A stretch of DNA of 64,000 nt from Candidatus Roseilinea sp. NK_OTU-006 (GCF_012931985.1 NZ_JAAFGM010000016.1:1-64000); one strand, 5' to 3'; shown: positions 35,301-42,970, counted from the first letter of the stretch. The notes: generated from the letters alone by a model not told the origin. Made by a program: numbers and translations.

Positions 35301-38203
35301 GCACGCTCTCGCTCTACGTGGATGGGATCCTCGAAGATGTCAAACCCGATCTGTCTGGGAAGCTGATCCTGTGCGGCTTCCTCACGTGCGACACAGGCAA
35401 CACCGCGCCGGTGTATGTCGGCCAGCGCGGAGGCGGCACCAACCGCTTCACCGGCGCGGTGGACGAAGTGGCCATCTTCAGCCGAGCGTTGACCGCCGAC
35501 GAAGTGGGGGGCATCTATGCGCGCCAAGCCCCCGGCTTTCGCGCCGGCGGCCTGTTTGATTCGCGCATCATAGACGCCGGCCAGGTGGTGAACTGGAATC
35601 GCCTGTCCTGGATGCCTGACCGCCCCTGGGGCAAGCCGCTGCCCGACAACAACCAGCTTGAAACCGGCTACCCCACCCTGACCGGCTCGCTCAACATGTC
35701 GGGCAACGTATTGCTGTTGCACCTCGATGAACCGCCGACGGCCACCCTGTTTTTGGACGCATCGGGCAACGGGCAACACGCTGCTTGCGCCGGCGCCGGC
35801 TGCCCCGCGCCTGACGTGTCCGGCGTGTATCGCACGGCGCTGCGCTTTGACGGCAACAACGATGCGCTCCAAGTGCCCAGCAGCAGCGCCCTGGATCCCC
35901 AGTCCGAGCTGACCCTGGAGGCGTGGGTCTATGCCGAGGACACGATACCCGACCAAAAGCTGGTTGGCAAGACGCCCATCGGCAGAGGTTATCTGCTGGG
36001 GATTCGCAATGGCTACATTGATCCGGAAATCTGGGACGACCAAGGCGGGCACTATCGCTTCCCTGCAAACAGCGGCCCGTTCATCCGGCCCTACCAGTGG
36101 ACGCATCTGGCGGTGACCTTCAAGGCCGGCGACCAAATGATCGGCTACGTCAACGGCCGGACCGTTGCTACCCTGACGGTTGGCAGCCGGCCCGTCGGCC
36201 CCAGTTCCACGCCGCTGCGCGTCGGCGTGGCGCCGTGGGATGGCACGTCCTATCCTTTCCGCGGGCGGCTGGACGAGGTGGCCGTGTATCGCCGCGCGCT
36301 CGGCCCGGACGAGATTCGCGCGCGCTACGAGCGCGGGGTGGGGCGCGTGCTGTTCCAGGTGCGCTCGTGCGACGATCCGGCCTGCAGCGGCGAGCAGTTC
36401 AGCGGGCCGGGCAACGATCCACAGCAGTTCTACAGCCAGGCGCTGCTCAGCACCGCCCAGCTCCCCGCCGTCTCTTTCTCGGCGCCCAACAACCGCTACT
36501 TCCAGTATCGCTTGTGGCTGGACGGCGGCGGTCTGGATGCGCCGCCGGCGGTGTATCGGGTGGAAATTGGGCCGCCGCACGGCCCGGCGAGCGCCAGCCA
36601 GGGCGAGTGCAACGCCAGCGCGCCCATCGTCTGTATGTTGGGGGAGCTGGCGCCCGGCATGACTGCCACCGTGGTGATCTCGGCGCAGATTACGCCGACT
36701 GCCCCCGCCGGCCTCACGCACAACGTGGCGGTGGTGGCGGCCGATTCTGAAGACGTGAACCCCACCAACAATGCTTACACGGCGACGACAAACGTGTTGC
36801 GCAATGTGTCGCTCGACATCGCCAAGCTCGTCCAAAAGGTGACGATCAGCGGCGTGCAGCAAATCACCTACACGATCGTAATCACCAATCAGGGGACGGC
36901 GGCCGCCAGCGACGTGACCTTGAGCGATACCGTGCCGAGCGAAGTCATCATCAGCCAGGTGAATGCGACCGGCCTGGCGTGTAGCCAGAGCGGGAATAGC
37001 GGGAATTTGGTCTCGTGCGGCCCCAATTCCCTGAGCGGCGGTGCTACAGCCGTAGTCAGCATCGTCGGCGTGGCCAATCCGGCTGCGGGCGGCGTCATCA
37101 CGAATACGGCATGGGTCAGCGCCAGCGAGTTCCTCGCCGGCGCAACGGCCACCGTCACCACTACTGTGCTGGCCACTGCCGACATCAGCGCGACCGTGCT
37201 GCCGCCGGCCGGCCCGCTCATCGCCGGCGACTGGGTGACCTTCACCGCGCGTGTGAGCAACACCGCCTTCTCAATCGCGCCGGGCGTGCAGCTTACCCTC
37301 ACCTTGCCGCCCAGCGCCACCGCCGCCTCTGCGCCGGGATGCACCCCCGGCTCCGGCGTGTTGGTGTGCGCCCTGGGCAATCTGTCCGCCGGCCAAGTCG
37401 TCAGCGTGCCGGTCGCCCTGCAAATTCACCCGGCGTTGCTCGATCCTCTGCCGCTGACCGCCACCGCGACGCTGGACGGCATTGACCTGAATCCGGCCAA
37501 CAACAGCGCCACGACGGCGCCGCCGGTGCAAGCGCTCGCCGACCTGCGCGTGGAGCAGCACGCGCCGAGCAGCGTCTTTGCCGGCCAGCGCATCACCTAC
37601 ACGTTGCTCTACACCCAGGCCGGCCCCTCGCTGGCGCGCCATGTGACGCTCACCACCCTGTTGCCTGCCGGCCTCGATCTGAGCGGCCTGATCGTGCATG
37701 GACAGCACCCGCCGACCGTCTTTGCCTCGCCGCTGATCGCCGGCGCGCAGATCACCTGGACGACCGGCGCCCTTTCGCCGGGCGCGAGCGGCGTGATCAC
37801 CTTCAGCGCGCCGGTCACGTCCATCTCACCCCCGCCGACGCTGACCAATCTCGCCGTCATCGCCGCGTCCACGCCCGATCCACAGCCGGCCAACAACAGC
37901 GCTGCCTTTACCGCCACCGTGATACCCATCGCACCCACAGCCATCGCCTTAACCTGGGCGACGCCGGTGATCAGCGGCACGCCCGCCGTGCTTACTGCGA
38001 CCGTGTCGCCCCTGGACGTGACGCTGCCGCTGACCTTCACCTGGACGATCAGCAACCATCCGGGTTACGTGCTCACTCTTCCAAGCTTAGTGAGCGCGGT
38101 GACGGTGACGTGGACGGTGACCGGCACGCAGGTGGTCAACGTGAACGCGACCAACGGCGCCGGCGTGGTCAGCACCTCGTCCAGTGTGACCGTTGGGCCG
38201 TGA
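29366..38203 (+). CDS. Giant (2945-residue) secreted multidomain protein: FG-GAP, PKD, FnIII, PD40, LamG and DUF11 domains
   Basis: A Sec-type signal peptide (about 1-33, AALLLAGVAPAGA) is followed by a DUF11-like domain. About twelve FG-GAP/VCBS repeats lie at about 230-895, each with a D-x-D-x-DG calcium loop (for example DFNNDNWPDLALG and DLNGDGWLDLAVG), an integrin-alpha-like propeller. Then come a PKD domain (about 1090-1170, ITYTWDFGNG), FnIII (about 1210-1300), four PD40/TolB-like propeller repeats (about 1425-1710), a DUF11, two LamG/concanavalin-type domains (about 1820-2050 and 2110-2325) and four DUF11 domains. No C-terminal anchor is visible. It looks like an adhesin or surface fibre, and its place in the operon makes it the best candidate for target recognition in a cluster lacking a phage-type tail fibre. 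Confidence 0.85.
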   Translation: MTTIATMPAGWRALWRGAFCAALLLAGVAPAGATPAMTPSRARAADAASAPALLRAPQRAGAYAPAGLVVSMTAQTDSGIPGVVFSGQRITYTIGVYNGSSSALTNVKLSDGLPPQALDDIVCAPACNQTVLPQSFKDPLGDTIIVSRVTAVNWTVTNWPVGVGQQFTVSGRVGGLPDGALLTNQGLLEADAISPLPTNAVQTTVRLPVQNTGDAQLVGIATWLSADLGGTIDQDWGDFDRDGRPDLALGSSNGASVYRNVAGALQPFWSNASQTYGVVWADLDADGALELVTVGKSGDGTAVTPGVNEIYHYRPDVFGFVLSATLPSDYQLVRITAGDLNRDGLPDLVGSTNFINAPCPVIAYINLGNLSFDPRCVSPRATAAVGLGDFNNDNWPDLALGLFPSDIVVLVNEMMHSGGFFAAPMPVDTSTAFLAYDFAWGDYDGDGFLDLAAAFPLQREARVYRNLAGQGWDLSAANIIPTQLFMTPLTVDWADFNGDGRIDLAVGDSPPRLYWWDGAQPRGLEGGSLPSSGGTIWQVWDLRAVQTRPGASVNLALANRNQPSMIFDVASPWLAKARRLVDASPSAVRAGGVALGDLNQDGRTDVALGAAAGQFGAQTYPNAGVGFIAGPTWGNDAGPHHLALADINADGSLEAAVATAVGVKVYLASGSVLTSLVVPDGGPYVVAWGDLNGDGWLDLAVGSSGRVFVYANAAGQLNTQPAFITLESCPVSSLAWADYDADYWMDLAVGCRGAPARVYRNSRMRTLIQAWSAPFTSTQDSLAWADFNRDGRPDLAIAGLNAPVRVFENVAAPGGGRTLGGLPIWASPTVSPTTGIAWGDWNDDGWLDLAVANDGQPDQVFANLGSTPGQPRLFWLWSSVEASRTLGLAWGDVEGDGDLDLVVADADGRSGVYANGTNKPAHHAAVFTPTLALPAVPPYLSLRRPGGTAAAWFYSTPRLLGGLSSPTVTVSYRLFDADGDRAVAGSNITGGQVVSTAFEYSLDGGSTWQPATPVTYTPPPLTLTYRLGADGAFIWNARQDGAISDDARFRVRVVEARPFGPAPRVSSVATSPPFRVRATSCVWPQNPAFTWTPYNPAPGQSTQFMAIIGGGSGQITYTWDFGNGQTRVGQVVQMSFTLSNTYQVRLSVTGTPCPQTRESITMSMVPVGSGVPPYRIYLPRVARASASMMALASAALAPPATPANPEGVGALIGETDPVAGVTRLRWSAPEGAASPDGYRVYRIDPNQPPRPLATLGPDAVSFDDATPGAGCGVGYFVTALWDGGTRESDASASSYYAPPCPESDDGLPGPLAMPEAGPELPMDKPELTTPGPTYGAPPAFSFMGPSFTPASVTAAPAACNVITVTSGGFSGQPSVAANAPRVAFWSTGALDTSANNTDGNIEVFVYDAGALDFTQVTSSNGSILGGFNLWPTLSEDGLKVAFASDRNLVAGGNPDGNFEIFVAALTTTALITVAQVTTTTIGANTAPVLSADGRAIAFVSDRDLVGANPDHNPEIFIAWISGTQVLTYQQVSSSTGVVNEAPAISRDGSRLAFSQRAADNLVGPASVWLSSTALISIGVAGAGVQPWPAISADGARVAFVSDRDLAPGSNPSLLRQLFVYDVATSQVRQATSAGVGPRCAPAISAQGERAVCAQSGPEVGLYNLIAERVTLAPSNGQPVRGTSLSGDAQTVAWAAGGRILLAQCPVADVSAVKSALPAQQAGQSLSYTLIVSNAGPGAAVNVVLTDLMPSSVIIPPALLPDQTDDDNTAAGFGGGSLGQAARNITWTADLALSAFAGALTLRNPLSNAAELPDNRVNTGWFPMSDNVLLLHLNEPATATTFLDASGLGHHATCSGATCPERGVWAHVGRGIAPDGADDFIEAPHHGDYNFGNNQDFTVMAWVRASFWQQDTAFQDNSIIEKWSGSAGYPFVIRFFNQTSGFHGKVTAARYDRWLASSVRSTSRIDDGAFHHIAFVRASGTLSLYVDGILEDVKPDLSGKLILCGFLTCDTGNTAPVYVGQRGGGTNRFTGAVDEVAIFSRALTADEVGGIYARQAPGFRAGGLFDSRIIDAGQVVNWNRLSWMPDRPWGKPLPDNNQLETGYPTLTGSLNMSGNVLLLHLDEPPTATLFLDASGNGQHAACAGAGCPAPDVSGVYRTALRFDGNNDALQVPSSSALDPQSELTLEAWVYAEDTIPDQKLVGKTPIGRGYLLGIRNGYIDPEIWDDQGGHYRFPANSGPFIRPYQWTHLAVTFKAGDQMIGYVNGRTVATLTVGSRPVGPSSTPLRVGVAPWDGTSYPFRGRLDEVAVYRRALGPDEIRARYERGVGRVLFQVRSCDDPACSGEQFSGPGNDPQQFYSQALLSTAQLPAVSFSAPNNRYFQYRLWLDGGGLDAPPAVYRVEIGPPHGPASASQGECNASAPIVCMLGELAPGMTATVVISAQITPTAPAGLTHNVAVVAADSEDVNPTNNAYTATTNVLRNVSLDIAKLVQKVTISGVQQITYTIVITNQGTAAASDVTLSDTVPSEVIISQVNATGLACSQSGNSGNLVSCGPNSLSGGATAVVSIVGVANPAAGGVITNTAWVSASEFLAGATATVTTTVLATADISATVLPPAGPLIAGDWVTFTARVSNTAFSIAPGVQLTLTLPPSATAASAPGCTPGSGVLVCALGNLSAGQVVSVPVALQIHPALLDPLPLTATATLDGIDLNPANNSATTAPPVQALADLRVEQHAPSSVFAGQRITYTLLYTQAGPSLARHVTLTTLLPAGLDLSGLIVHGQHPPTVFASPLIAGAQITWTTGALSPGASGVITFSAPVTSISPPPTLTNLAVIAASTPDPQPANNSAAFTATVIPIAPTAIALTWATPVISGTPAVLTATVSPLDVTLPLTFTWTISNHPGYVLTLPSLVSAVTVTWTVTGTQVVNVNATNGAGVVSTSSSVTVGP

Positions 38204-38236
38204 GCCGGTGGTTCAGCCAGGAGGTGGTTGAAGAGG

Positions 38237-38989
38237 ATGAATGATCCGATGCGTAGGCGCAGCAAGCAAGCCGGGATGATGCTCGTGGGGCTGTTTGGTC
38301 TATTGGCCTGTGCAGCGCCGGCCGAGCCGTCCACCATCTTGGTCTACATCCACGCCCAGGATGCGACTCCGCCGTCGGCTGCGCCTGCGGCGGCATCGCC
38401 GACTGCTCCTCCGGCGGCGCCGACGGCTGCGTTGACGGCCACGCCGGCGCCGCCGGCCTGCGCCCTGGAGACGCTGGCGCCCGGCCTGCACATCTCGGCC
38501 AACGGCAGCTACACCGAAACCGAGGACCAGGCCGCCGGCCCGATGACCTGTCGCATCGCGCGTGACTCGTGCGCGTTTGGCCTGCTCATCCGCAACCTCG
38601 ACGCCGCCATCCTCTTTCAGGATGAGGAAGCCCCGCCGCACAACGACGAAGACCGGCGCATGCACCCGGCCGTGCTGATGCCGCTCAGCCGGCTGCGCGA
38701 TCTGGTGGCCGCCGAATGGCGAGGCGAGGCGCGCCTGGTGGTCTCGGATGCCTACGATGCGCTGCTGGAGCACGACCTGAATCAGACCGACCCGGCGCGC
38801 AAGTATTCCTTGCACTTCGAGGGTCGCTCGATTGACCTGTTGCTCTCGCCGTATGACCCGGCGCGCATGGATCGGCTGTGTGCGCTGGCGCATTGCGCCG
38901 GCTTCGATTGGGTGCACCACGAATCCACCCATTGCCACGCCTCGGTGCGGGCGATGAGCCTGTGCGCGGCGTGCAGCGGCGAGCGATGA
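38237..38989 (+). CDS. Lipoprotein with Hedgehog-type signalling (zinc peptidase-like) domain
   Basis: A 250-residue protein from ATG 38237 (AGGAGGT 11 nt upstream). A signal peptide ends in the lipobox LLAC (Cys25), then a Pro/Ala linker to about 80. Residues about 85-245 read as a Hedgehog N-terminal domain: ILFQDEE (compare IIFKDEE of Sonic hedgehog, a calcium site), LVVSDAYD, SLHFEGRSIDLL (H193 and D200, H-x6-D zinc ligands), AGFDWVHHESTHCHASVRA (E229, H234). All zinc and catalytic-Glu positions of Hedgehog/DD-peptidases are kept. Bacterial Hedgehog-like zinc peptidases are known and related to D-Ala-D-Ala carboxypeptidases. Here it may cleave peptidoglycan to anchor or release the particle, or act on targets. 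It sits directly upstream of the assembly ATPase. Confidence 0.85.
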   Translation: MNDPMRRRSKQAGMMLVGLFGLLACAAPAEPSTILVYIHAQDATPPSAAPAAASPTAPPAAPTAALTATPAPPACALETLAPGLHISANGSYTETEDQAAGPMTCRIARDSCAFGLLIRNLDAAILFQDEEAPPHNDEDRRMHPAVLMPLSRLRDLVAAEWRGEARLVVSDAYDALLEHDLNQTDPARKYSLHFEGRSIDLLLSPYDPARMDRLCALAHCAGFDWVHHESTHCHASVRAMSLCAACSGER

Positions 38990-39000
38990 AGAACTGACGC

Positions 39001-41175
39001 ATGGCTGATCTAAGCTTCATTCACCTTCAAGCGTCGCTGGCTCGAGTTGAGGTGCTGCTGCGACGGACGGTCCGGCTGGCGCAACTGGCCGGTCGCACGG
39101 CGCATGACCCGTTGCGCGGGTTGCATGTGTCGGACGAGCAGGCCCACGAGCTGGTCACGCGGCCGTGGGCATGGCAAAGTCAAGCCAAGCTGCCAGCCCA
39201 AGACCATGCTGTCTTCGCGGCTGCTATGGCCCAAGTTGAGGCCAATCTGCGTGCCATTCGGCAACAGGCGCGCCGCTGCGGCGAGGTGTTACGCCTGGAA
39301 CGGCTACGTCGCGCTTTTAACCTGAGCGCTTTTGAGCGCGATGCCTTATTGTTGTGTTTAGCGCCGCTGGTGGATCTGCGGTTTGAGGCCCTCTATGGTT
39401 ACCTGCATGATGATCTCACCCGCAAACAAGCCAGCCCAAGCCTCATCCTCGACGTGCTGTGCCCGCCGGGCGCGTCCCGCCTGCATTATCTTGCCCGCCT
39501 GGGTGATCAGGCTCCGCTGTTGCGCTTTCGCCTGCTCCAGCGCGCCAGCGACGCACAGGATGGACATCCCCATCCCTTGGGCCAGTTGCTCTGTCCGACG
39601 GCGATGTCCCTGGCCTGGCTGCTCGGCGATCCGCCGGAGGTTTGGCCGCTGCATCCGGCCACGCGCTGGCTTGCGCCCGAGGCGTTGCCCACCGCCGAAG
39701 CGGATTTGTTGCTCACGGAGGATGTGAAGATGACCCTCATCCGCGAGGCGGTGCAGCCCGAATCTCCCCCGCCGCTGGTGTTGGCCTATGGCGAGGATGC
39801 GCGTGCCGGGCGCGCCGTAGCCGCGTGGTTGGCGCATGTCTTGGATCGGCCGTTGTTATGCGCCGATTTGACCCAGGTCGAGCCCGGCGGGCAGGCGCTC
39901 GGTGCGCTGATTGAGTGGCAGCGCGACGCCCGCCTGAGCGGAGCCGTGCTCTGGGTGGGCAACGCGGATGCGTGGGTCGTGCCTGATCGCGTTACGCCGC
40001 CGGCGTGGTGGGCCGAATTGCTCGCCTATCCCGATTGGGTCGTGTTGGACAGTCGGAAGGAGTGGCAGCCGACCGATGAGAAGCGGCGGGTGCTGCGCGT
40101 GCCGTGTCCGGCGCCGGGCTTTGAACAGCGCCGTCGGCTCTGGGAGGCCTACATCGCGCGTGCCGGCGGAAGCGGGGCGGAGGGGATTGATTGCAACGCG
40201 TTGGCCGCTGCGTTCAACATGACTACGGAACAGATCGCGCGCGCCGTGGCAATGGCGCGCGATGAGGCAGCGCAACACTTGCGCCCGCTGACGAACGCCA
40301 GCCTATTTGCCGCTGCGCGAGCGCACACCAGCCCCTCGTTGGGCAGCTTGGCGCGCAAGGTCATCCCACGCTACCGATGGGAGGATTTGGTATTGCCCTC
40401 TGATTCACTCGCCGTCTTGCGCGAGCTGGCTGCCACCGTGCGACACCGCCCCTTGGTGTTGGAGACGTGGGGGGTGGGGCGCAAGCTGGCGGCAAGCGCC
40501 GGCGTGACCGCCTTGTTTGCCGGCCCGCCCGGCACCGGCAAGACCATGGCGGCCGAAGTGATCGCCGCCGACATCGGCCTGGACCTATACAAGATTGATT
40601 TGTCCGGCTTGGTGAGCAAATACATCGGCGAGACGGAGAAGAACTTAGAGCGCATCTTTGCCGAGGCCGAGCACAGCAATGCCGTGCTGTTCTTCGATGA
40701 AGCGGATGCGCTGTTCGGCAAGCGTTCGGAAGTGCGCGACGCCCACGATCGCTACGCTAACATCGAGGTGAGCTATTTGCTGCAACGCATGGAAGCCCAC
40801 AATGGCCTCACCATCCTGGCCACCAACCTGCGGGCCAACCTGGATGAGGCCTTCCTTCGCCGGCTGCAATTTGTCGTGGATTTCCCCTTTCCCGATGAAG
40901 CCCATCGCCTGCGCATCTGGCAGACGCTCTTTCCTGCTCAGGTGCCGCATGCTGACGACGTGGATTTTGCATGGTTGGCGCGCCGGTTGAAACTCTCCGG
41001 CGGCAACATTCGTAACATCATCGTTGCCGCTGCCTTCTTGGCAGCCGCCGAGGGGGGATGTGTAACGATGGCCCATTTGCTTCACGCTGCGCGTCGCGAA
41101 CTACAGAAGATGGGCCGTTTGGTGAACGAGCGAGATTGGGTCTGGACCGGCCAGGTTCCGACCAAGGAGGTATGA
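39001..41175 (+). CDS. AAA+ ATPase of eCIS (Afp15/Pvc15-like)
   Basis: A 724-residue protein with a long N-terminal helical region and a second, degenerate P-loop-like domain (about 240-400). The C-terminal AAA+ module has Walker A GPPGTGKT (508-515), Walker B VLFFDEAD (562-569), the FGKRSEVRDAHDRYAN sensor/arginine region and ILATNLRANLDEAFLRRL. This is the CDC48-like ATPase present in nearly all Afp/PVC-type clusters, where it is needed for assembly or cargo loading. It starts 11 nt after the Hedgehog-domain gene and is followed by the DUF4157 effector gene, the usual place for cargo. Confidence 0.93.
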   Translation: MADLSFIHLQASLARVEVLLRRTVRLAQLAGRTAHDPLRGLHVSDEQAHELVTRPWAWQSQAKLPAQDHAVFAAAMAQVEANLRAIRQQARRCGEVLRLERLRRAFNLSAFERDALLLCLAPLVDLRFEALYGYLHDDLTRKQASPSLILDVLCPPGASRLHYLARLGDQAPLLRFRLLQRASDAQDGHPHPLGQLLCPTAMSLAWLLGDPPEVWPLHPATRWLAPEALPTAEADLLLTEDVKMTLIREAVQPESPPPLVLAYGEDARAGRAVAAWLAHVLDRPLLCADLTQVEPGGQALGALIEWQRDARLSGAVLWVGNADAWVVPDRVTPPAWWAELLAYPDWVVLDSRKEWQPTDEKRRVLRVPCPAPGFEQRRRLWEAYIARAGGSGAEGIDCNALAAAFNMTTEQIARAVAMARDEAAQHLRPLTNASLFAAARAHTSPSLGSLARKVIPRYRWEDLVLPSDSLAVLRELAATVRHRPLVLETWGVGRKLAASAGVTALFAGPPGTGKTMAAEVIAADIGLDLYKIDLSGLVSKYIGETEKNLERIFAEAEHSNAVLFFDEADALFGKRSEVRDAHDRYANIEVSYLLQRMEAHNGLTILATNLRANLDEAFLRRLQFVVDFPFPDEAHRLRIWQTLFPAQVPHADDVDFAWLARRLKLSGGNIRNIIVAAAFLAAAEGGCVTMAHLLHAARRELQKMGRLVNERDWVWTGQVPTKEV

Positions 41176-41179
41176 AGCA

Positions 41180-42970
41180 ATGCGTGACTTGAAGACAAAA
41201 AATCATGATTCAGTTACTCGATCCCATGCCCAAGCAACGCGTGTGCAACGTAAGCCGGCATGCCGCGATAGTGTGCGGACGTTGCAACATCGCGTTGGCA
41301 ATCGCGCCATGAACAGGCTGATCCAGGCCAAGCTGATTGTTGGGCCGGCGGACGATCCCTACGAGCGCGAGGCGGAGCGGGTGGCTGCTCAGGTCGCCTC
41401 GGGCGGGGCGACGGCCTCTGAGGTTTCCGCACCGCAAGAACCAGCCGAGGTGCAGGCCATGCCGGCGGCGCCGGCAATTGGGCCGGCCGGCGGCGAGGCG
41501 CCGCCGGAGGTGGAGCGCGCGCTTGCCGCCAATCGGGGCGCCGGCGCGCCGCTGCCCGAACCGACGCGCGCGACGATGGAACAGCACTTCGGCGCTGATC
41601 TGAGCGCGGTGCGTGTGCACACCGGCCCGCAAGCCGAGCAATTGAACCGCCAACTCGGCGCGCAGGCTTTCACCTGGGGCAACGATATCTACATGGGCGC
41701 GGGCAAGTACAACCCGGCCACACAAGCCGGGCAGCGCTTGCTGGCTCACGAATTAACCCACGTGGTGCAACAGGCCGGCGGCGCGCGGCGACAGGTGCGC
41801 CGCTTGATGGCGTCCACGCTGCTCAAGGGGCTGGCCGGCGAAGCGCGCGCCGATGTCAAATTAGGCAAGCTGACCGTGCGCAGGATGAGCGCAGCTTACA
41901 AAGCCGTGCTGCAAGCGATCGACGCCTATCACGGCAAAGTCAGTTCGATCTCTGCGGCCGGAATGAAAGACGAGCAGCTCGCCGATGTGTATGCCAAGCT
42001 AACCGCCGTGGAGCAGGCTTGTCGGGCTTATATCAACAAGCATTCCACCGGCTCACGCACGCCGCACATTCAAGCAGTGTTAGACGACATCCCTAACGAA
42101 CGTGCGGCCATTCAGCAAATTGCCGGCAACCGGGCCGCCTATCCCTATACCCTGCGCAATGCGATCGAACGCGTGCGCAACCAGCCGGTGATCACGCAGG
42201 TGACTGGCATGATGAACATCGCTGCCGGGCGCAATCTGCGCGAGGCCAACCAGGAGCGCCAGGGGAGCAATCTGCCCGCGGTGGCCGACGCAGAAGGCGC
42301 AATCGCCGCCGCCGCGCTGCAATCCTACGCGGCGGACATGAACCGGATTTTGGCCGGCGACCAAAAGAACCAGGGACGAGCGCCCACTGCATTCGACTGG
42401 CGGGGCAACACAGCGACCACCAAGCTTGCCAGCGGGCTGGGAATGAAAGTTGGGCAGGACTACTTCGCGCGGGTGATCGCCCCTGAATTGAGTCAGGCGC
42501 TCAGTCTCCCGGATGCGCTGGCCGAGGTGGACCCTAGTAGGGTCGCTGACCAAGCCAAGCTGCAGTCCAACATTGCACGTATGAAGGGGGTGTACGGTAG
42601 TTTTATGCTGCTCTTCACTGCCCAGGGCGCCGCGAAGGTCCCGCTGCCGCTGGCGCGGTTCTGCGCTGAGCTGTACGCGCTGGCGCTGCGCAAAAACATG
42701 AGCGCGGAAAACGCCTATCTGCTCGTCTCCAGCCAGCTTTTCCTGCGCACGATTAACCCGATGCTGACGAATACGGCTGCCTCGCTGACGGACGACAGGC
42801 CGGGGAAGCGTGCGCTCTTGATCCTCTCCAAGCTGGTGCAAGACGATGCCAACAATGTGGATCACGGCGGGAAGGAGCCGTTCATGGCCGTCTTCAACGG
42901 TGTCTTTAACAGACAACAAATACAGGAGTTTGTGGCGGCGGTGATTGCGCGAGGAGGTGTTGGGGCGTAG
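41180..42970 (+). CDS. eCIS cargo candidate: DUF4157 (HELTH) domain fused to a RasGAP-like domain
   Basis: A 596-residue protein with AAGGAGG 9 nt before its ATG. Residues 1-60 are a basic, disordered leader. Residues about 125-200 are DUF4157, the eCIS-core metallopeptidase-like domain: MEQHFGADLSAVRVHTG, AFTWGNDIYMG, LLAHELTHVVQQ with HELTH at 190-194. Residues about 385-590 align by eye with RasGAP domains: WRGNTATTK matches the arginine-finger segment FRGNSLASK of neurofibromin (finger Arg408); KVGQDYFARVIAPEL matches KVYGATYLQKLLDPLL; LARFCAELYALA matches the P.LR.IC..LY helix; LFLRTINPML matches the FLR signature (521-523); LLILSKLVQDDANN and GGKEPFMAVFN match the last helices. Predicted to accelerate GTP hydrolysis by Ras-like GTPases. 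Family call by eye; strong. Confidence 0.85.
   Translation: MRDLKTKNHDSVTRSHAQATRVQRKPACRDSVRTLQHRVGNRAMNRLIQAKLIVGPADDPYEREAERVAAQVASGGATASEVSAPQEPAEVQAMPAAPAIGPAGGEAPPEVERALAANRGAGAPLPEPTRATMEQHFGADLSAVRVHTGPQAEQLNRQLGAQAFTWGNDIYMGAGKYNPATQAGQRLLAHELTHVVQQAGGARRQVRRLMASTLLKGLAGEARADVKLGKLTVRRMSAAYKAVLQAIDAYHGKVSSISAAGMKDEQLADVYAKLTAVEQACRAYINKHSTGSRTPHIQAVLDDIPNERAAIQQIAGNRAAYPYTLRNAIERVRNQPVITQVTGMMNIAAGRNLREANQERQGSNLPAVADAEGAIAAAALQSYAADMNRILAGDQKNQGRAPTAFDWRGNTATTKLASGLGMKVGQDYFARVIAPELSQALSLPDALAEVDPSRVADQAKLQSNIARMKGVYGSFMLLFTAQGAAKVPLPLARFCAELYALALRKNMSAENAYLLVSSQLFLRTINPMLTNTAASLTDDRPGKRALLILSKLVQDDANNVDHGGKEPFMAVFNGVFNRQQIQEFVAAVIARGGVGA

Noticed and set aside
35138-36862. Minus-strand frame of 574 codons inside the giant secreted protein gene
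   Set aside because: No motif, high His/Arg content; the plus strand encodes LamG and DUF11 domains throughout.
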